From Perilla frutescens (taxonomy: Eukaryota; Streptophyta; Magnoliopsida; Lamiales; Lamiaceae): 64,000 nucleotides of DNA. This document shows positions 59,594 through 64,000 of the stretch, one piece after another. Positions within the stretch are counted from its first letter, which is position 1, and every line of letters starts with the position of its first letter. The DNA is taken from contig BRKX01000004.1 in assembly GCA_026008535.1 (NCBI GenBank), positions 39,374,501-39,438,500 on the forward strand, in the 5' to 3' direction. The notes below the pieces were generated by a model that made no database searches, was not told where the DNA came from, and was given only the letters and a program-made list of their open reading frames with translations. The translations under genes were made by a program, and so were the position numbers.

Positions 59594-60919
59594 TTATCCC
59601 ACTTGGGTTTCAATCCTCTTCACAGAAGCCTCAACGGATTCGAACCTTTGTTGGGTGGCTTGAATAAAGGATTGCAAGGTGTCGTGCAATGTCGGCCTAG
59701 GCGGTTGGTTTGGTTGGGCCGGATATTGTTGCGGCCTCAGATAAGGTGGAGCTTGACTACCTCCGGCTTGTTGAGGTGGAGGTGGTTGTTGTGGCGGTTG
59801 AGGCGGTTGTTGTTGAGGTTGCCTCCAAGAGAAATTTGGGTGGTTTCTCCACCCCGGATTGTATGATTGAGAGTATAGGTTGAAAGGTTGGCGAGGTTGG
59901 AATCCTTGAAAGGCATGCACTTGCTCTTGAAGAGCATGGAAATGAGCCTCTTCACTTAACTTCGGCTCAATCGACCTTTGGCACAAGTTGGCCCCATGGC
60001 CATACTCTCCACAAATCCCACAAGTCTCAACGGTCATCGCTTGTTGGGGTGGTCTCTCGGAGGTTCGAAGCATCTCTACTTGCTTTGTCAACTCGGCAAG
60101 TTGTTTCGTCACATCATAACTCGGATTGGCTTCATTGACCGAAGCTCTCTTTCCTCTAGCACTCTTTTGTTGAGAAGTAGTGTCCATGGTCTCATAGATA
60201 TTTGAGACCTCTTCGGCGGTGCGTCCTCCAATGTCTCCTCCCGATGCATTGTCCACCATATATTGGAAATTTTGTGAAAGCCCGTCATAGAAGAATTGGT
60301 TAAGCAACTCGGGTGTGAGATGGTGGTGCGGGCATTGTTGTTAGAGACCTCTAAATCGATCCCAAGCTTCATGAAACGATTCACCCGGAGATTGGGTAAA
60401 AGTAATAATTTGAGATCTCAAGTCTTGGGTCTTTTGATTTGAATAGTACTTGGCCATGAACTTCTCGTAGACGGCATTCCAATTGGCCAATGAATTGGCC
60501 GGAAAAGACATGAACCATGTCTTGGCTCGATCCTTCAAGGTGTAAGGAAAACACCTGATCTTCAATTGATCTTCGTTCAAACCTTGTAGAGGAAAGGTTT
60601 GAACAACGGCATAGAACTCCCGGATGAAGTTCAAAGCATCTTCGGCCGACATCCCGTAGAATGAGGGAAGTTAGCTAAAATGAATGTTCTTCAACTCGTA
60701 TTTCCTTGCGGCTTCACCAAGAACTATGCAAGAAGTCGACGCCCCAATCACGGGACGAGCAAAGTCTCTCATGTTCCTAGCCGCATTAGCATTTTCGGGA
60801 TTGTTGAGGGGATTAGCTTCCATCTCTCTTTCCCACTCGAACACGTCGAATCTTCTTGGTCGATGGATGTCGTCAAACACAGGGGCTAATCTCCGATTGA
60901 GGCTTCGCCTCCCTAGCAT
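59594..60919 (-). pseudogene. Athila gag with three nonsense codons
   Basis: The start is taken at ATG 60917-60919 (MLGRRSLNRRLAP), which matches the gag remnant in the 9334-14667 element. One frame carries stops at 60671-60673, 60341-60343 and 59594-59596, the last at the join to the protease frame. Domains: an N-terminal capsid region (FPYTLKDRAKTWFMSFPANS, YEKFMAKYYSNQKTQDLR), QFFYDGLSQNFQYMVDNASG, a zinc knuckle CGICGEYGHGANLC (Cys-x2-Cys-x4-His-x4-Cys), YNPGWRNHPNFSW, then a Gln/Pro-rich stretch. It packages element RNA. Confidence 0.93.
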
Positions 60920-61105
60920 ACACAAACACAAACAAAACGGAGATGAAACGTACCTTGTGGAAAGAGATATCAAAGCCAAACAAAAGGACATAAACACAAA
61001 AACTAATTTAGACAACAACACAAACGCTTAAACAATGACAAATTCACAATTTCAAACAACACAAAAGCAAGTATAGCACCAAAAGACAATTACTTTAAAA
61101 ATCTT

Positions 61106-61122
61106 CCCCGGCAACGGCGCCA
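61106..61122 (-). other. Primer binding site, perfect tRNA-Asp type
   Basis: The minus strand reads TGGCGCCGTTGCCGGGG, a perfect 17-base complement of plant tRNA-Asp. It lies 5 bases from the inner LTR (61128) and directs synthesis for the gag-pol element. Confidence 0.93.
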
Positions 61123-61127
61123 AAATT

Positions 61128-62966
61128 TGATTGGGTCCAAATTTACACTTATATTTCCGGTTTGTGCTCTAGACAACTACTTAGGACCACATCCACAATT
61201 GGACGGGGTCAATTGTAGAAGAAATAAGCTTAATCCGAGTCGATCTCTCAAGGAAGACTTTATAGGAAAGAATGATCTAAAGGCTACACATGCTTTCAAC
61301 TAAATAACTAAAATAAAATCTAAACATTCTAACAAGGGCTTGATGATGATTATGCTAGGAATTCAAAATAGACAATAAAGCAAGACAATTAAATGCAAAA
61401 ACACAAATTAAATTAAGATTGGAGGAAATAAGTTGGATTAAGGTATTAGGGTGTAGATTCTCTTAATGGTTTTATCACTGTGCTTTATTCAAGTTGATAA
61501 TGCTACTCTCACAAATATGATAGACCCTTCCGATTAGTTTAACTTCAATTACTGTCATCGTCTATCCGTTAAACCTCTCTTAGCTTTATCGTACAAGCAA
61601 GATTGACATATTAGGCTTAGGAACCCCATCTACCTAACGTCGAAGGAACCAATTTCTGAATTTAGATTCACAATCAAGACTCCTCTAAATCCTATCAATG
61701 TTCAAGTAGTGATCAAGTACCTAAACATGAAAAAGTACGATTCCAACAACAACAATCAACAAGAACAAGCATAGATCAAAACCACATCGATCCTCTACCC
61801 CCTAATAGAGAGATTCGCCACTAAACATGCTTAAATCAACACATATATCATAGAAGAAAGTCATTTCATAAATCAAATGCAAACAACAATAACTTCTACA
61901 ATATTATATATCCTTCAAGAGTTTGGAACAAATCTCCACAAAACATCCAAGAAATACAAAGAAAATATAAAAGGGAAACCTCCTTCGAACGTAGCTTCCG
62001 CGGATGGCTCGACGTCGGTTTCTTCTCGTCTTCTCTTCTTCTTGCTTGGCTTGGTTCCCTTCTTCTTCCTCTTCTCCTCTTCTCTTTTGTGGTGGTGTTT
62101 ATGGTGAAAATGGTGAGAAAGTGGTGTAGAGATTTAGTGTGTGTAGTGTGTGTAGGGAGAATGGAGGTGGAGTGGTGAAGAAGATGAAGTGTTGAGAGTG
62201 AATGGAATATGAGAGTGAATGATGAATCCCCAAAAATCTCCAAGAGATATGAGAGAGAAAAGAGATAGGAGAGAGAAAAGGTGATGTGAGATGATGGTAA
62301 GGGACCCATTAATGCAAAGATTTGTGGAGATTTTTGGGAGCAAAAGTCCAACTCTAGGGATTTAGGGAATAATCACCTATAGATCTTAGCAATTAAAAAT
62401 TGCGAAGTCATCCAAGATTTAAATAAGAATAAAACATCAGAGGGGGAATGGAATGGAAAAGAGTGAGATCGCACAGAGAAAACAGAGAGAAAAACTGTAC
62501 CCGAGAGGGAGAGGGAGGCACCCCGCGCGGTGGCGGGGTGCGGCGCCACGGGGCGCAGGCGCGCGGCGGGGTGAATGCCGCGGGGGCGTCGTGCGCCGCG
62601 GGGGCAATGGGCGCCGCGGGGGCAATGTGCGCGGCGGGGGCGCGGGGCTCTCGGCATTTCGATGCCTGCCCACGCTCCCTAGCCCGCCCGCGCAGGTGCT
62701 TTTTCTCAATTTCTTTAAGAATCTTGATCTTCCTATTTAAACAATCCAACTCAATTATTCGATTTGCACTTGCCACCTAATTGCCGTAAAATACCTGCTT
62801 TTATGATTAAAAGCTCAAGCTTTGCAATACTTGGCATAATCCACCATTAGAGCAATAAACATAAATAAACACATAAAATCAACACATAACAATATAAAAT
62901 TAAACAAAATAAATACTAAACACAATAAAATAAATAAATTAAAATGACACAATTAGACACTAAACA
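61128..62966 (-). repeat. Inner 5' LTR of the Athila gag-pol element, 1839 bp
   Basis: On the minus strand it begins TGTTTAGTGTCTAATTG and ends ...ggacccaatca next to the primer site. A GC-rich block (62512-62700) made of ~20-bp units lies upstream of an AT-rich TATA-like stretch (62411-62425, minus strand). The U5 half is related to but distinct from the outer LTR. I find no second copy of this LTR in the window, so the inner element lacks its 3' LTR. Confidence 0.8.
62575..62650. repeat. Short GC tandem repeat in the inner LTR
   Basis: About four ~20-bp units of the form gcgccgcgggggcaatgg lie head to tail. Similar words recur in the cassette at 55110-55260. Confidence 0.75.
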
Positions 62967-63208
62967 TGCATACACAGACTTAAACAAGAAAAATGATCAC
63001 ACGCAACTGGGGAAGAAGAGTTGAAGGCTTAAAGAAAAATAAAAGAAAATAAACATGAAGAACAAAAGAAAAAACAAGACAACACAAAACACACAAAAAC
63101 ACAAGCACTTAAACAAACACAAAAACACAAAAATACGAAGATAACACAAAAACAATTACAACACAAAAAGACAATAAACCTAAAGCCTTTCCCGGATACG
63201 GCGCCAAT
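62967..63208 (-). mobile_element. Leader of the outer Athila element
   Basis: The minus strand matches the leader of the non-autonomous element (ctttaagcctt...cttccccagttgc...gtctgtgtatgca, compare 11190-11255). It ends at 62967 where the inner LTR begins, just upstream of the gag start. This shows that one Athila element has inserted into, or recombined with, another. Confidence 0.75.
63190..63206 (-). other. Primer binding site, decayed tRNA-Asp type, outer element
   Basis: The minus strand reads TGGCGCCGTATCCGGGA, matching the tRNA-Asp complement with 3 mismatches. It sits 2 bases from the outer LTR. Confidence 0.8.
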
Positions 63209-64000
63209 TGTTTGAACGGTGTAGTTCTTTCCGGTCGGCTACACCCCTGCAAGAGAACGGGGTCGACTGTAGGGTGGTGAGCTAATTCGGGTCGTGTCTC
63301 TCAAGAAAAGCTTCGTGTGGGCAATTATCTTTCTATGCTATAATTGTCAACGATCACATGAAATAAAATACAACCTAAACATTCTAAATGAGGGGATGAA
63401 AGGATTTTACTACACTACCTAATTAAAGCAAGTAAAACTAACTAACAATACCACCAATCACAAAGATAGAGGATCGGATTATGAGAAGAGCATTAGGGTG
63501 TGGATTTTCTCATTTGTTTCTCATTAGAGAAATTTTCGATTTTGGTCCCATAGGACATCGGGTATTCCGATTTTGGTCCACACACTATTATTTTTGGTCC
63601 CAAACAGAGTTAGTATCGAATTTGGTCCCATTTTTTGCCTTAAAATCATGGGACCAAAAATGATATTCTTAAACTTATGGGACTAAAACTGGGCGAATTT
63701 ATTAAAAAAGGACCAAAAATGATAGTGTCGGGACCAAAATTGGAATACCCGATGTCCTATGGGACCAAAATCAAAATTTTCTCTTTCTCATTAAGCTTAA
63801 TTCAAGTTGGTTATATTGATCTCAAACATACACTAGACCCGTCAATTGGTTTAACTTCAAATACTGTCACCGTCTATCCATTAAACCTCTATCTGCTATA
63901 TCATACGAGCAAGATCAATATATTAGGCGTATGAACCAAATTTACCTAACGTTGAAGGAACCTAGGTCGGGATATAGAATCTCCTTCTGGTCTCATCTAA
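63209..64000 (-). repeat. 5' LTR of the outer Athila element, partial
   Basis: It starts tgtttgaacggtg and matches 51633 onward closely, apart from a 257-bp MITE at 63527-63783. It runs off the window end. Confidence 0.92.
63527..63783. mobile_element. Mutator-like MITE, 257 bp, in the outer LTR
   Basis: Terminal inverted repeats of about 50 bp (gagaaattttcgattttggt... and its inverted copy). The flanking 10-bp duplication tttctcatta (63517-63526 and 63784-63793) suits Mutator-like elements, usually 9-11 bp. The sister LTR at 51937-51955 has the empty site (tttgtttctcattaagct), which proves the insertion. The sequence is dominated by 'gggaccaaaa'/'ttttggtccc' words. Confidence 0.92.

Overview
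The window is plant nuclear DNA, almost certainly from a flowering plant with a repeat-rich genome. One ordinary host gene is visible: a five-exon reticulon-like (RTNLB) gene on the minus strand (35050-37130) that splices to a clean 233-residue protein. Nearly everything else is transposable elements, many inserted into one another. I saw no tRNA, rRNA, CRISPR or bacterial-type features. The species cannot be fixed from sequence alone.

Left block (1-16337). A broken Ty3/gypsy element of Tat/Retand type lies on the minus strand, with its 5' LTR at 15681-16337 and a tRNA-Lys primer site. It is interrupted twice. A young non-autonomous element (LTRs 1-1035 and 3955-6815) sits in its RNase H region, and a non-autonomous Athila-type element (9334-14667, target duplication aggtc) sits in its gag. 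Its 3' end lies left of the window.

16338-30080. A degenerate Ulp1-peptidase-like relic (17232-17639) is followed by a CACTA transposon (left end 18508). The CACTA is split by a remarkable element whose LTRs are about 4.9 kb each around only 936 bp of internal DNA (18853-29534, target duplication tgtat).

30081-44225. AT-rich intergenic DNA carries small TIR elements, then the reticulon gene. Upstream of the gene are a truncated Copia element (37510-39945), a probable solo LTR piece, and a hAT-like MITE containing a complete 1.5 kb CACTA element (41091-42626).

44226-50932. Two decayed gypsy remnants on the plus strand: a chromovirus-like gag fragment and an Athila-like gag-protease-RT fragment. 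The second is cut by the left end of another CACTA element at 50933.

50933-64000. That CACTA element is itself interrupted by a composite Athila element on the minus strand, with outer LTRs at 51633-52690 and from 63209 on. It carries gag, protease, RT, RNase H and integrase, plus a downstream Athila ORF1-family gene in the env position. It contains a second internal LTR and two primer sites, so it is a nested or recombined pair. A 257-bp Mutator-like MITE sits in its outer 5' LTR.

The most unusual signals are non-coding. They are the giant-LTR element and its block order compared with its smaller relative, duplicated hairpin-plus-polypurine modules and a conserved 18-nt hairpin in the Athila group, and an LTR-like GC cassette with a TATA box ahead of the env-position gene.
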